A stretch of 64,000 nt of DNA from Olsenella sp. Marseille-P4559 (GCF_900605015.1 NZ_LR027573.1:924727-988726); one strand, 5' to 3'; shown: positions 18,032 to 27,656, numbered from the stretch's first letter. Notes: generated by a model from the sequence alone, not told the origin. Program-made: numbers and translations.

Positions 18032-19438
18032 CTAGTCGACCACGTGGGTCGTAGCTACCTTCTTGAGCCAGGCGGCAGACTTCTTCGGCCGCCTGTTGTA
18101 TCCATCCTCAAGATCCACCTCAACGAAGCCGTAGCGGTTCTTGAAGGCGTTGGCCCACGACCAGTTGTCGATCACGGCCCAGTAGTGGTATCCGCGGCAT
18201 TTGGCGCCATCCTGGATGGCACGGGCAATCCACTCGAGGTGGCGGCGGACGAAGTCCACGCGGTAGTCGTCCTGGATGACGCCGCTCTCATCCTTCCTGA
18301 GGTCCTCGCGCTCAATGCCCATGCCGTTCTCCGAGACGAACCACTCGAGGTCTGGGTACTCGTCGCGGGTCTTCATAGCAAAGTCGTAGAGCCCCTGGGG
18401 ATAGATCTCCCAGCCGCGACTCTTGTTCATCTCGGCCTCGGGCCAGACGTAGGGCTGCGCAAACTGGGGGATGCCGTTCTCGTCCACGTCGGCCGCCGGC
18501 GCCTGCACGCGCTCAGGATGATAGTAGTTGCAGCCCAGCCAGTCGACCTTGCCATCGGAGAGGATGAGGTCATCCTCCGGGCGACGGGGCAGCTCGATGC
18601 CGCGCGACGCCAGCGTGGAGATGACGTCTTGCGGAAGCTCCCCCCTGGTCACGAGGTCGAGCCACCAGCGGTTGCACACGCCATCGGTCATGCGTACGGC
18701 CTCGAGGTCCGCGTCGCTTGGGTTCTCGCGCGTGTAGGGCGGCGTGAAGCAGTTGATAAGGCCAATGCGCGAGTCGTCGAGGAGGCATCCCTCCTCCTTT
18801 GCCGCGCGGTACTCGCGAACGGCCAGCGCGTGGGCAAGCGAGATGTTGTACTGCACCGCACGGGCTCGCGCGTAGTTCCTGATGAACGGATACCACTCGC
18901 CATTCGTGTAGCGCTGCTCCGGCTCAACGATCGGCTCGTTGAACGTGAACCAGTGGCGAATCTCCTTGCCGAAGGTGCGAAACGCCAGAGTCGCGTAGTG
19001 CGCGTAGGCCTCAACCACCTCGCGACTCTCCCATCCACCGCGGCGGAACAGATGGGTGGGCATGTCAAAGTGGTAGAGGTTCACGAAGACCTCGAGGCCA
19101 ACCTCGCGGGCATCCGCGAAGAGCTCGTGGTAGTACTTTGCGCCCTCCGGGTTCACGTTGCCATCGGCATCAAGCAGGCGGCTCCACTGGATAGAGGTGC
19201 GCATGGAGGTAAGGCCCAGGGACTTGAGGAGCTCCAGGTCCTCGTGACGACGACTGGAGAAGTCGTTGCCCGCGTAGGAGCCCACGCGGTTGTGGAAGTC
19301 CGTGATGTTGAGGTTGGACCACGTGTCCCACAGGTTCTCAAGCTTTCCACCGTCACGCCAGCGGCCCTCCGTCTGCGGGCCGGACATGGCCGCGCCAAAG
19401 AAGAAGTCATCCGGCAGCCTGCAGCTCTCTTGTGCCAA
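18032..19438 (-). CDS. GH1 6-phospho-beta-glucosidase
   Basis: A 468-residue family 1 glycosidase. It carries the acid/base Glu168 in TFNEP and the nucleophile in VSENGMG, plus the opening motif FFFGAAMSGPQTEG. It hydrolyses the phosphorylated disaccharide delivered by the downstream PTS to glucose 6-phosphate (substrate of Pgi at 24 kb) and glucose. It is first in the minus-strand operon, divergent from the GntR regulator. Substrate specificity (cellobiose-P or aryl-glucoside-P) cannot be set from sequence alone. Confidence 0.92.
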   Translation of the reverse strand: MAQESCRLPDDFFFGAAMSGPQTEGRWRDGGKLENLWDTWSNLNITDFHNRVGSYAGNDFSSRRHEDLELLKSLGLTSMRTSIQWSRLLDADGNVNPEGAKYYHELFADAREVGLEVFVNLYHFDMPTHLFRRGGWESREVVEAYAHYATLAFRTFGKEIRHWFTFNEPIVEPEQRYTNGEWYPFIRNYARARAVQYNISLAHALAVREYRAAKEEGCLLDDSRIGLINCFTPPYTRENPSDADLEAVRMTDGVCNRWWLDLVTRGELPQDVISTLASRGIELPRRPEDDLILSDGKVDWLGCNYYHPERVQAPAADVDENGIPQFAQPYVWPEAEMNKSRGWEIYPQGLYDFAMKTRDEYPDLEWFVSENGMGIEREDLRKDESGVIQDDYRVDFVRRHLEWIARAIQDGAKCRGYHYWAVIDNWSWANAFKNRYGFVEVDLEDGYNRRPKKSAAWLKKVATTHVVD

Positions 19439-19531
19439 CGCTTGCCCCCTCCCTTCTCTCCGGGCGTGCGCCCGGTAATCACATCTTTATACATGTGCTA
19501 TTCCTAATCTCACATGTCAGATTATATCTTT

Positions 19532-19543
19532 TAGAATGTTCTA
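19532..19543. promoter_or_regulatory. Candidate GntR operator between the divergent bgl genes
   Basis: The AT-rich 19.44-19.66 kb intergenic region holds the palindrome TAGAATGTTCTA and two ACATGT half-sites flanking 19495-19517. Position between the regulator and its likely target operon suggests an operator. It is not tested against a known motif. Confidence 0.4.
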
Positions 19544-19594
19544 TAAATCAGAAATATCGCTTTACTTTAAGCGGTAGATATTTAGCGGTGAGTG

Positions 19595-19618
19595 GGGTCC
19601 TCGCGCCGGCGAGGACCC
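19595..19618 (+). terminator. Perfect hairpin upstream of the GntR gene
   Basis: GGGTCCTCGC (19595-19604) and GCGAGGACCC (19609-19618) form a 10-bp stem with a GCCG loop, 45 bases before the GTG start. No T run follows. It may be an attenuator or a barrier between the divergent promoters. Confidence 0.5.
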
Positions 19619-19662
19619 TTGCCGCATTACAGTTACTCATGTGAGAAAAGAGGTGCGCCGCC

Positions 19663-20382
19663 GTGCTCAAGTATCAAATCGTCATTGATGACCTGCGTCT
19701 TGCTATCAAGAACGGGACGTATCCCGCGTACTCCCAGCTGCCGTCCGTAAACAAGCTGTGCGAGCAGTACGAAGTGAGCAAGATCACCATCAACAAGGCC
19801 CTGGGTGAGCTTGAGACGGAGGGGCTCATCTCCCGCAGGCGCGGATCAGGCTCGTTCGTGAAGAAGGTCGAGACCTCAAGCGCCACCCCAGGCGCCAATG
19901 ACGTCTCCGGCCAGATGACGGGCTTTCTCAAAGAGCACGAGGCACGCGGCGAGAAGGTCGAGACCGTGGTCTACGACTTCTCCGTTGTGCGACCGCCACA
20001 CCATGTTGCCGTGGCTCTTGATGTGGACGACGATTCCTTTGCCTACCACGTATGCCGCGTGCGCTGCGCCAATGGCAAGCAGCACGTCATCGAGTACACC
20101 TACATGCCCATCGACGTGATTCAGGACCTCAAGCTCAAAAACGTGCAGACCTCCATCTACTCGTTCATCGAGAACGACCTAGGCCTCAAGATTGCCAGTG
20201 CGCACCGCATCATCAGGGCGGTAATGCCCACGGCCGAGGAGAGAAAGCGCCTCAACGTCCCCGAGGGAGAGCCCTTGCTCGAAGTGGAGCAAATCGGCTG
20301 CCTGGATGACGGGCGTCCGTTTGAGTATTCCATCTCGCGGCACGTCCACAACTACGAGTTCCATTCGATTTCGACGAAGTAG
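19663..20382 (+). CDS. GntR/HutC-family regulator with UTRA domain
   Basis: A 239-residue regulator. The winged helix (residues ~1-70; YQIVIDDLRLAIKNGTYPAY, LCEQYEVSKITINKALGELE, GLISRRRGSGSFV) is followed by a UTRA sugar-phosphate-sensing domain (~95-235). It is divergent from the GH1/PTS operon and probably represses it until a phosphorylated beta-glucoside binds. Start GTG 19663 with upstream GAAAAGAGG. Confidence 0.9.
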   Translation: MLKYQIVIDDLRLAIKNGTYPAYSQLPSVNKLCEQYEVSKITINKALGELETEGLISRRRGSGSFVKKVETSSATPGANDVSGQMTGFLKEHEARGEKVETVVYDFSVVRPPHHVAVALDVDDDSFAYHVCRVRCANGKQHVIEYTYMPIDVIQDLKLKNVQTSIYSFIENDLGLKIASAHRIIRAVMPTAEERKRLNVPEGEPLLEVEQIGCLDDGRPFEYSISRHVHNYEFHSISTK

Positions 20383-20404
20383 CGACAACGGGGAGCGATT
20401 CAGC

Positions 20405-20492
20405 CGACGAATGTGTTGCAGCGCGCTACACATTCGTCGACGTTTCTGTGACGTCCTGCGCTCGTCACACATTCGTGCACGATTGTGTGACG
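20405..20492. repeat. Two adjacent inverted repeats built on CACATTCG/CACACA blocks
   Basis: CGACGAATGTG (20405-20415) pairs with CACATTCGTCG (20429-20439), and CGTCACACA (20463-20471) pairs with TGTGTGACG (20484-20492). A further CACATTCG lies at ~20501. The cluster directly follows the GntR stop codon in a 540-base gene-free stretch. It may be an array of protein-binding sites or a REP-like element. Confidence 0.55.
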
Positions 20493-20581
20493 GTCCGCAA
20501 CACATTCGGCGATGAGAGAAAGAAGGGCCTAGAACGGCGGAAGCCAGCCGACACAGGGCCTTACCAGCTCAGACAATAGAC

Positions 20582-20624
20582 GGGGGCCCACGGACTGATC
20601 AGATCCGAAGGCCCCCACTTTTGG
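20582..20624 (+). terminator. Long-stem terminator in the 20.4-20.9 kb spacer
   Basis: GGGGGCC (20582-20588) pairs with GGCCCCC (20610-20616), with an inner CGGA..TCCG stem, followed by ACTTTTGG. It likely terminates transcription from the GntR side. The remaining spacer to 20920 shows no gene. Confidence 0.65.
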
Positions 20625-20920
20625 CAGCTGCCAAGCTGTTTGAAGCTCACGCAGGTCGCAGCGCAAGGTCCATGCCAGTCACGCCGCGCGCCTCTGCTCA
20701 CGGTATATCATGCCCCAAGACGGCGCCCTCAACCGTGCCCGCGGCGTGAACGGTTCAATCCATCGGCCAAGCACACGTGGCAGACAATTTGTCCACAACC
20801 TCGCATGGCAAGGCGGCCCGCACGTGCCCGACGACACGCCACACAGACACGCCGCTGTGCCACGCATGCGCCCCGATGCGCTACCATGCTGCACGTATGC
20901 GATGGCAACAAGGAGGACCC

Positions 20921-21514
20921 ATGGCAAAGAGGCCCAACGCAAAGGCACGCAAGGCGACCGAGGAAGCCGCCCGTCAGTCCAAGCTCGACAAGCGGTACGG
21001 CAAGCCCCTCTTCTCGCTCTCATATGACATGAACGAGTACGAGCTGGCCCGCGCGGCCAACCTCTACGGTCCCGACCGCATGAAGGACCTCTTCAACGGC
21101 GTCGCGATCCTCTCGCTTGCCCTGCTCATCTTTGCGCTCGTGAGCATGGGCGACAACATCGCGCTCACCATATCCCTGCTGGTCATTGCCGTTGTCACGT
21201 CATCTATCACCACCAACTGGAGCCGCTTTGCCACCTTCCTTGCGCGCAAGAGCACGCTGGGCCTGGTTGGCGAGAACAACCGCCACCACATCGTGGTGAC
21301 CGAGGACAAGGTTGTCGATGAGGGCCCGGACGACCGCGTGGCGGAGTATCCCCTCTCAAAGCTCAAGCACTCCCGCTCGAGCAACGAGGCCACGGTCGTC
21401 AACTTTGGCAGCAAGCGCTACGTGTACATTCCGCGCGCACCCATGAGCGAGGGCCGCTACCAGGCGCTCATTCGCTTCCTCCTCGACCACGAGCCCAAGA
21501 AGGGCAAGCACTAG
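20921..21514 (+). CDS. YcxB-like membrane protein of unknown function
   Basis: A 197-residue protein with a basic N-terminus (AKRPNAKARKATEE), two adjacent hydrophobic helices (GVAILSLALLIFALVSMG, then IALTISLLVIAVVTSSI) and a C-terminal soluble domain resembling YcxB-like domains (LGLVGENNRHHIVVTEDKV, SKRYVYIPRAPM). ATG 20921 has a perfect AGGAGG site; upstream in-frame codons are not used. The role is unknown. It stands alone before the Memo/AMMECR1 gene. Confidence 0.75.
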   Translation: MAKRPNAKARKATEEAARQSKLDKRYGKPLFSLSYDMNEYELARAANLYGPDRMKDLFNGVAILSLALLIFALVSMGDNIALTISLLVIAVVTSSITTNWSRFATFLARKSTLGLVGENNRHHIVVTEDKVVDEGPDDRVAEYPLSKLKHSRSSNEATVVNFGSKRYVYIPRAPMSEGRYQALIRFLLDHEPKKGKH

Positions 21515-21629
21515 GCTCTCCGGCCCCACGTCTGCTGCCAACAGCTCTCGCCCATACGCCGAAAGCGGGCGTACGATGTGCCCTACAACGGGTATGGACT
21601 CTGGTAGCGGGCCAAAGGGGGTCTCTGTC

Positions 21630-23033
21630 ATGAGCATTGTTGCAGCTTTTGCCGTTCCGCATCCGCCACTCATCATTCCAGGCGTGGGTTCTGGACGAGA
21701 GGAGATTGCCGCCACCGTCGCTGCGTATGACGAGATGGGGCGCCGCGTTGCGGAGCTTGCCCCAGACACGGTTGTTATCTCGAGTCCACATTCGGTGATG
21801 TATGCGGACTACATCCACATCTCGCCGGGACGCGGTGCCTCGGGTAGCTTTAGGCAGTTTGGCGCGCCGCAAGCCCGCTACGAGGCGACGTATGACCAGG
21901 AGTTCGTGCATGCGCTTGTCCGTGCGTGCAGGCGGGAGTCCCTCTCCGCAGGCTGCAAGGGGGAACGCGACCCGTCTCTTGACCACGGAACCATGATTCC
22001 TCTCCACTTCATCCGGCGCCACATCAAGGACTTCGAGGTTGTGCGCATGGGGATATCGGGTCTCTCGCCCGCAGATCATTACCGCATGGGCATGCTGGTG
22101 CAGCGTGTCGCCAAAGACCTTGGGCGCCGCGTGGTCTATGTGGCGTCTGGTGACCTCTCGCACAAGCTGCTCGAGAGCGGCCCGTACGGCTTTGCGCCCG
22201 AGGGCCCGCAATTCGACGAGAAGGTCACGCATGCCTTCTCAACGGGGGACCTGCTCTCCCTCCTCACGATGGATCGCGGCTTTGCCGAGCGTGCAGCCGA
22301 GTGTGGCCTGCGCAGCTTCCAGATCATGGCCGGTGCCCTTGACCGCACGGCCATCAAGCCAGAGCTTCTCTCCTATGAGGGTCCCTTTGGCGTGGGTTAT
22401 GGTGTTGCCGCGTTCACGCCCGTGGGCGAGGAGGGCATGGACGAGAGCCGTGCGCTTCTCGAGCAATACGAGGCATTTTGCGAGGCAGACCTCGCACGTC
22501 GCAAGTCGAAAGAGGACGCGTACGTCTCGCTTGCACGCTTCTCGCTTGAGACCTACGTGCGCGAACGGCGCCACGTCACGCCAAGCGAGAGGCCCGGCCT
22601 TCCCACGGAGCTTCTCTCAACCCGAGCCGGCGCGTTTGTCTCGCTCAAGAAGGACGGCGAGCTGCGCGGATGCATTGGCACAATTGCGCCGGTCCAGGAC
22701 AACCTTGCGGAGGAGATCTGCGCGAATGCAATCTCCGCCGGAGAGCACGACCCGCGCTTCCCGCCCGTATCCGCAAGCGAGCTGGGCAGGCTCGTCTACG
22801 ACGTGGACGTTCTGGGCGCGCCCGAGCCTGTGGAGTCCATGGACCAGCTCGACCCCAAGCGCTATGGCGTCATCGTGAGCTGCACAGACGGCAGGCGCGG
22901 ACTGCTCCTGCCGGACCTTGACGGGATAGATACCGTCTCTGAGCAGATAAGCATTGCCGCACGCAAGGGCGGCATCGACCTTTGCCGCGACACGTACCAG
23001 CTCCAGCGATTCGAGGTCGTGAGGCATACGTGA
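21630..23033 (+). CDS. Memo-like (LigB fold) and AMMECR1 fusion protein
   Basis: A 467-residue fusion. Residues ~1-265 are a Memo/extradiol dioxygenase-like domain (FAVPHPPLIIPGVG, ISSPHSVMYADY, LDHGTMIPLHF, VASGDLSHKL). Residues ~300-467 are an AMMECR1 domain (ELRGCIGT, ISAGEHDPRFPPV, GRRGLLLPDLDGID). In many bacteria these are separate AmrB and AmrA proteins encoded with a radical SAM enzyme; the biochemical role is not settled. Here AmrB and AmrA are one polypeptide, and its stop overlaps the start of the radical SAM gene (GTGA), so a functional complex is very likely. ATG 21630 follows an AAAGGGGG site. Confidence 0.92.
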   Translation: MSIVAAFAVPHPPLIIPGVGSGREEIAATVAAYDEMGRRVAELAPDTVVISSPHSVMYADYIHISPGRGASGSFRQFGAPQARYEATYDQEFVHALVRACRRESLSAGCKGERDPSLDHGTMIPLHFIRRHIKDFEVVRMGISGLSPADHYRMGMLVQRVAKDLGRRVVYVASGDLSHKLLESGPYGFAPEGPQFDEKVTHAFSTGDLLSLLTMDRGFAERAAECGLRSFQIMAGALDRTAIKPELLSYEGPFGVGYGVAAFTPVGEEGMDESRALLEQYEAFCEADLARRKSKEDAYVSLARFSLETYVRERRHVTPSERPGLPTELLSTRAGAFVSLKKDGELRGCIGTIAPVQDNLAEEICANAISAGEHDPRFPPVSASELGRLVYDVDVLGAPEPVESMDQLDPKRYGVIVSCTDGRRGLLLPDLDGIDTVSEQISIAARKGGIDLCRDTYQLQRFEVVRHT

Positions 23034-23890
23034 GTTCCAGCAGCACATCCGGCCCCATCATCTGCGATGTCTGCTGGCACCACTGTGCGATCCCCGAGGG
23101 AGGCGTGGGGTTCTGCCGCGCGCGCACCTGCAGGGACGGGCGCGTGGCAGCAGGTAACTACGGCCGGCTCACCTCCATCGCAGTTGACCCCGTTGAGAAG
23201 AAGCCATTGGCAGAGTGGCACCCTGGATGCCGCGTCCTTTCCGTGGGAAGCTATGGCTGCAACATGCGTTGCCCGTTCTGCCAGAACTTCGAGATATCGC
23301 AGGGGGGCGCAGGCGGCGTTCCCTGGCGCGAAGTCTCACCACATGAGCTGGTGGACCTGGCGCAGGACTGCGCGAGGCGTGACCCGACGGTCATTGGCAT
23401 CGCTCACACATACAACGAGCCCCTGGTTGGCTGGGAGTACGTGCGAGACTGCTCAGAGCTTGCCCACGAGAAGGGACTTACCAACGTGCTCGTCTCCAAC
23501 GGGTGTGCATCCACCCACGTAGTGGGTGCTCTCGCACCGTTGCTTGATGCCGCAAACATAGACCTCAAGTGCTTCTCGGCCGAGGGGTATCAGGGACTGG
23601 GCGGCTGCCTTGATGACGTTCGGGCGACGATAGAGACGCTGGGAACCAGCCCCTCCTGCCACCTTGAGGTGACGACGCTTATCGTGCCCGGCCTGAACGA
23701 CTCCGAAGCCGCCATGCGCCAGGAGGCGGCATGGCTTGCCGAGATAGACAGGAGTATCGTGCTGCACGTCACGCGCTTCTTCCCGCGCTGGCACATGGCC
23801 GATGCCCGCCCCACGCCCATCTCGTGCGTGATGCGCCTTGCCGACGTTGCGCGAGAGTGCCTTCCCCACGTCCATGTGGGGAACTGCTAG
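23030..23890 (+). CDS. amrS: AmmeMemoRadiSam-system radical SAM protein (AmrS)
   Basis: A 286-residue radical SAM enzyme related to pyruvate-formate-lyase activases. The cluster motif is GCNMRCPFCQN (Cx3Cx2C), preceded by an N-terminal cysteine motif (ICDVCWHHCAI, GFCRARTC) typical of AmrS. SAM-binding strands include TYNEPLVGWEY and NIDLKCFSAEGY. The start is the GTG at 23030 that overlaps the fusion gene's stop codon by four bases. Context and motifs agree; the substrate is unknown. Confidence 0.92.
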   Translation: MSSSSTSGPIICDVCWHHCAIPEGGVGFCRARTCRDGRVAAGNYGRLTSIAVDPVEKKPLAEWHPGCRVLSVGSYGCNMRCPFCQNFEISQGGAGGVPWREVSPHELVDLAQDCARRDPTVIGIAHTYNEPLVGWEYVRDCSELAHEKGLTNVLVSNGCASTHVVGALAPLLDAANIDLKCFSAEGYQGLGGCLDDVRATIETLGTSPSCHLEVTTLIVPGLNDSEAAMRQEAAWLAEIDRSIVLHVTRFFPRWHMADARPTPISCVMRLADVARECLPHVHVGNC

Positions 23891-23929
23891 GCGACGGCGT
23901 AAAGCTGTCCGCCAACGTCAGCGCAGTCG

Positions 23930-23964
23930 AAAAGGCGTCCGCCTGGCCGATGCAGGCGGACGCC
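23930..23964 (-). terminator. Terminator of pgi
   Basis: GGCGTCCGCCTG (23934-23945) pairs perfectly with CAGGCGGACGCC (23953-23964), followed on the minus strand by TTTT. It lies between the convergent amrS and pgi genes and may serve both. Confidence 0.85.
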
Positions 23965-24000
23965 ACGCCAACGAGACGCAATCACGCTCTGACCCGTAAC

Positions 24001-25695
24001 CTACTCCCTGTGCGCGCGATAGAACGCGATGAGCGCCTGCGTCGATGCATCCTGCTGCGAGAGGGCCGCGTCGTCATGGAACGCGGGGGTGATCTGCTTG
24101 GCAAGCTGCTTGCCCAGCTCAACGCCCCACTGGTCGAAGGAATCGAGCCCCCAGACCGTACCCTCGACAAAGACGATGTGCTCGTAGAGCGCAATGAGCT
24201 CGCCGAGCGCATGCGCGTCGAGCCTAATGCCAAAGATGGACGTTGTCGGGCGGTTACCCGAGAAGCAGCGCGCGGGCACCATCCACTCGGCCGTGCCTTC
24301 GGCACGGACCTCGTCGGCGGTCTTGCCAAAGGCGAGCGCCTTGGTCTGCGCGAGGAAATTGGAGAGGAACAGCTCGTGCACGTCCTGCTCGCCATCCTTG
24401 GCGGGGTTCGGCGTATTCACAAAGGCGATGAAGTCTGCCGGAATCAGGTGCGTTCCTTGGTGAATGAGCTGGTAGAACGAGTGCTGGCCGTTGGTGCCGG
24501 CCTCACCCCAGAAAATCTCACCCGTCGTGGAGGTGGCTGCGGTCCCATCCCAGCGCGTGGACTTGCCGTTGGACTCCATCGTGAGCTGCTGCAGATAGGC
24601 CGGGAAACGGTGTAGGTACTGGTTGTAGGGAAGGACCGCGTGGCTCTCGGCACCAAAGAAGTTCGAGTACCACACGTTGATGAGGCCCATGAGCGCCACA
24701 GCGTTCTTCTCGAGCGGCGTCTCGCAGAAGTAGCGGTCAACGTCGTGGAAGCCCGCAAGGAACTCGTCGAAGACCTTGGGGCCAAAGGCAATGATCAGCG
24801 AGAGGCCCACCGCAGAATCGACGGAGTAGCGACCGCCGACCCAGCTCCAGAAGCCAAAGGCGTTCTGCGGGTCGATGCCAAAGTCCTCGACCAGCTTGAG
24901 GTTGGTGGAGACGGCCACGAAGTGGCACTTCACCGCGTCGGCAACAGAGGCCTCGGAGCCATCGATGGCACCCGCAGCCTTAAGCTCGCCCAGCAGCCAT
25001 GCCTTTGCCTCGCGCGCGTTGGTCATGGTCTCGAGCGTGGTGAACGTCTTGGAGACGACAATCACCAGCGTGGTCTCGGGGTCAAGTCCCTTGACCTTCT
25101 CGGCCATGTCGTTGGGGTCGATGTTGGAGACGTAGCGTACGCCAATGCCCGCGTCTGCATAGGGCTTGAGGGCCTCGTATACCATGACCGGGCCAAGGTC
25201 AGAGCCGCCGATGCCAATGGAGACCACGTTCTTGATGGCCTTGCCGGTGACGCCCTTCCACTCGCCAGAGCGCACGCGCTCGGCAAAAGCGTACATGCGG
25301 TCGAGAACCTCGTGCACGTCTGCCACACAGTCCTGGCCGTCCACCACGAGCTTGCCTGCGTCCGCAGCGGGACGGCGCAGCGCGGAGTGCAGCACCGCGC
25401 GATCCTCGGTGGTGTTGATGTGGACGCCCTCGAACATGGCGGCGCGGCGCTCCTCGACGCCCGTCTCACGTGCCAAGTCGCACAAGAGCCCGAGGGTCTC
25501 CTCGGTCACGAGGTTCTTGGAGAGGTCAAGGTGCAGGTCGTTGAGGTCATAGGAAAACTTGCTCACGCGGCCAGCGTCCTCCTCGAACCACTCCTTAAGG
25601 CTAATGCCATCTGCAACGAGCTTGTCGTGGTGGTCCTGAAGTGCCTTCCAGGCAGCAGTCCGGGTTGCGTCGACGGGTGCGGGAATGTTTGGCAT
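24001..25695 (-). CDS. pgi: Glucose-6-phosphate isomerase
   Basis: A 564-residue Pgi, interconverting glucose 6-phosphate and fructose 6-phosphate. Family signatures: [24 protein letters not shown], the [18 protein letters not shown] block, [10 protein letters not shown] and [10 protein letters not shown] with the catalytic region in EPGTN-like [14 protein letters not shown]. Length is normal for long bacterial Pgi. ATG 25695 follows AAGGAG; longer frames extending further upstream run into the next gene and are not used. It takes glucose 6-phosphate made by the PTS/GH1 route into glycolysis. Confidence 0.95.
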   Translation of the reverse strand: MPNIPAPVDATRTAAWKALQDHHDKLVADGISLKEWFEEDAGRVSKFSYDLNDLHLDLSKNLVTEETLGLLCDLARETGVEERRAAMFEGVHINTTEDRAVLHSALRRPAADAGKLVVDGQDCVADVHEVLDRMYAFAERVRSGEWKGVTGKAIKNVVSIGIGGSDLGPVMVYEALKPYADAGIGVRYVSNIDPNDMAEKVKGLDPETTLVIVVSKTFTTLETMTNAREAKAWLLGELKAAGAIDGSEASVADAVKCHFVAVSTNLKLVEDFGIDPQNAFGFWSWVGGRYSVDSAVGLSLIIAFGPKVFDEFLAGFHDVDRYFCETPLEKNAVALMGLINVWYSNFFGAESHAVLPYNQYLHRFPAYLQQLTMESNGKSTRWDGTAATSTTGEIFWGEAGTNGQHSFYQLIHQGTHLIPADFIAFVNTPNPAKDGEQDVHELFLSNFLAQTKALAFGKTADEVRAEGTAEWMVPARCFSGNRPTTSIFGIRLDAHALGELIALYEHIVFVEGTVWGLDSFDQWGVELGKQLAKQITPAFHDDAALSQQDASTQALIAFYRAHRE

Positions 25696-25762
25696 GGCGT
25701 GCTCCTTGTCGTAGTCGACAACATACAGTTCAAGGATAGCGCGTCTGCACGTCAACTGAATG

Positions 25763-26320
25763 CTAGAAAGGCTCTCCCAAAGGAGATATCTGCTTGAGCC
25801 TTGCCCACATGACCTGTTTCTGGCGCGAGCTGCCAAGGGCATTGGCAAAGCCACCCAAGGCAAGGACGCGAACTCCGCGCACGTAGACCACATAACCCGG
25901 CTCGAGCATGGCCTCCTGGAAGCTATGCATGTTGGCAAGGTCGTCGGCGTAGGCATCACGCACGGCCTGGGCGGCAGCGCTATCGCAGCACACAAGCGTC
26001 GCGGGGTCGAGCGCCGTGAGCGCCTCTCGCACAAGAGACGCCGCAAGGGCACCCTCGCTCCCCGGTGCCGGCAGGAAGAGCGTGCACCAATCCTCCGGCT
26101 CATAGCCAAGCTTTGCCAGCGACTTTCTCAGCGCCACGCCATCTGGGCCAGAGAGAAGCTCTGCCCCGTCGCGCTCCTCAGGCGAGAGCTCGCCCTTGGC
26201 GAGAACCACCGCGGAGAACGCATTGCCACCCATGTGCACGCCATGGGTCGCCAGGCCAGAGAGCTCTGCACGGACCTTGCCCACGTACGCCTCGCGACGC
26301 CTGTCCCGCTCTGTTGCCAT
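25763..26320 (-). CDS. Conserved protein of unknown function, possibly uracil-DNA-glycosylase-like fold
   Basis: A 185-residue soluble protein. The N-terminal helix is strongly charged ([19 protein letters not shown]), followed by [53 protein letters not shown] and [19 protein letters not shown]. The alternation resembles the UDG superfamily sandwich, but I cannot see its catalytic motifs, so this is weak. ATG 26320 has a GGAGG site. It lies 67 bases upstream of pgi on the same strand and may be cotranscribed with it. Confidence 0.7.
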   Translation of the reverse strand: MATERDRRREAYVGKVRAELSGLATHGVHMGGNAFSAVVLAKGELSPEERDGAELLSGPDGVALRKSLAKLGYEPEDWCTLFLPAPGSEGALAASLVREALTALDPATLVCCDSAAAQAVRDAYADDLANMHSFQEAMLEPGYVVYVRGVRVLALGGFANALGSSRQKQVMWARLKQISPLGEPF

Positions 26321-26523
26321 CGCGCCTCCTTGCAGTGCCGCCTGTCGCTCGCCTAGTTTGCAACCGCCGCAGCCCCAGTGCCACTCGCCAGGGCAACCGA
26401 CCGCTCGCATGCGATGATAGAGATAGCATTTTGCACCTCATGTCATACCCAGTGTAAATCGGGTATAAGCCGTCTCGACACGAAACCGCGGGCGAATGCG
26501 TCCGCATCCGCTGGGAGGCAGAC

Positions 26524-26844
26524 ATGGCTACAGCCGCTATCACTACCGACAAGTTCGACTCCGTCATAGCCAGCTCCGCAAAGCCCGTCCTCGTTGACTT
26601 CTGGGCGTCCTGGTGCGGCCCCTGCCGCGCCCTTGGCCCCGTGGTCGAAGAGGTCTCTGGCGAGCTGAGCGACAAGCTCGACGTCTACAAGTGCAACGTG
26701 GACGAGGAGGCGGACCTAGCTACCAGGTTCCGCATTGTCTCCATCCCCACGCTCATCCTTTTCAAGGCCGGCAAGCCCGTCCACACGATGGTGGGCAACA
26801 TGCCCAAGGCCGAACTCAAGAAGGAGCTTGAGGCCTACCTGTAA
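26524..26844 (+). CDS. trxA: Thioredoxin
   Basis: A 106-residue thioredoxin with the active site WASWCGPCRALGP (Cys ~35 and ~38), the buried Asp in VLVDFWA and the cis-proline loop VSIPTLILFK. It reduces disulfides in the cytoplasm. ATG 26524 follows a GGGAGG site. A rho-independent terminator lies 55 bases downstream. Confidence 0.95.
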   Translation: MATAAITTDKFDSVIASSAKPVLVDFWASWCGPCRALGPVVEEVSGELSDKLDVYKCNVDEEADLATRFRIVSIPTLILFKAGKPVHTMVGNMPKAELKKELEAYL

Positions 26845-26899
26845 ACTCTCGTGCGGGCAGGCCGGCAGCCGCCACTTGCCCTAGACTTGTGAGCTACGC

Positions 26900-26933
26900 G
26901 GGGCAGATGCCCTTCTGGCGTCTGCCCCTTTTG
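26900..26933 (+). terminator. Terminator after thioredoxin
   Basis: GGGGCAGATGC pairs with GCGTCTGCCCC around a short loop, followed by TTTT. Confidence 0.88.
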
Positions 26934-26958
26934 ATGTCGGTCCCAGAGAGGATTCCGC

Positions 26959-27633
26959 ATGCCCGAACACCTGGCGGAGAAGCGCCACACCTTTCGAAGG
27001 CTGGTGCGAGAGAACCTCCGTCTCATTCTCGCCGCCGCTGCGATCTGCATCTTCCTCTGGCTTCTCGAGGAGGTTGGCGAGGGCGAGCTCACCAAGCTCG
27101 ACTCTGGTGCCTACCTGCTCTTTGTTGAGACGCTACGCCAGCCGTGGCTCACGCCCATCATGGAGACCATCTCCGAGCTGGCTCAGCCCGTCGTGCTCTT
27201 GGTGATGCTGCTAACCGTGGAGGCGTTTGCCCCTGGAAGGCGTCCGGGTGTATGCACAGCCGTGAACCTCGCGTGTGCCGCAGCACTCAACGTCCTGCTC
27301 AAGCAGATTATCCAGCGTCCCAGGCCGGATGGGTTCTGTCTCATTGCCGAGACGGGCTACAGCTTCCCCTCTGGGCACTCAATGGTGGCGATGGCGTTCT
27401 ACGGGCTTCTCGCCTGGATGGTGTGGCACTACGAGCGCGACCGCTTTGTGCGCTGGCTTTGCGTGATCGGGTTTGCGCTGGTGATTGCCCTTATCGGTAT
27501 CAGCCGCATCTACCTGGGTGTCCATTACGCCTCGGACGTTCTTGCCGGCTTCTGCATATCGCTCATCTGGCTTGCGCTGTTTACCAAGCTGTTTGTCCCG
27601 CTGCTGCTAGACGAGAAGTACGCGACAACGTAG
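26959..27633 (+). CDS. PAP2-family membrane phosphatase
   Basis: A 224-residue membrane protein with the three PAP2 motifs: KQIIQRPRPDG, SFPSGHSMVA and SRIYLGVHYASDVLAG (catalytic His). About six helices; active site on the outer face. Family members dephosphorylate undecaprenyl pyrophosphate or phosphatidic acid/phosphatidylglycerol phosphate; which applies is not decidable. ATG 26959 is preceded by GAGAGGA. It is monocistronic and marks the end of the core-like region. Confidence 0.9.
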   Translation: MPEHLAEKRHTFRRLVRENLRLILAAAAICIFLWLLEEVGEGELTKLDSGAYLLFVETLRQPWLTPIMETISELAQPVVLLVMLLTVEAFAPGRRPGVCTAVNLACAAALNVLLKQIIQRPRPDGFCLIAETGYSFPSGHSMVAMAFYGLLAWMVWHYERDRFVRWLCVIGFALVIALIGISRIYLGVHYASDVLAGFCISLIWLALFTKLFVPLLLDEKYATT

Positions 27634-27656
27634 AGGCAGCGACCCCGGTTCGGGCG

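Noticed and set aside
17903-19507. A plus-strand open frame of about 530 codons opposite the GH1 gene
   Set aside because: Shadow of the phospho-beta-glucosidase, which has both catalytic glutamate motifs on the minus strand.
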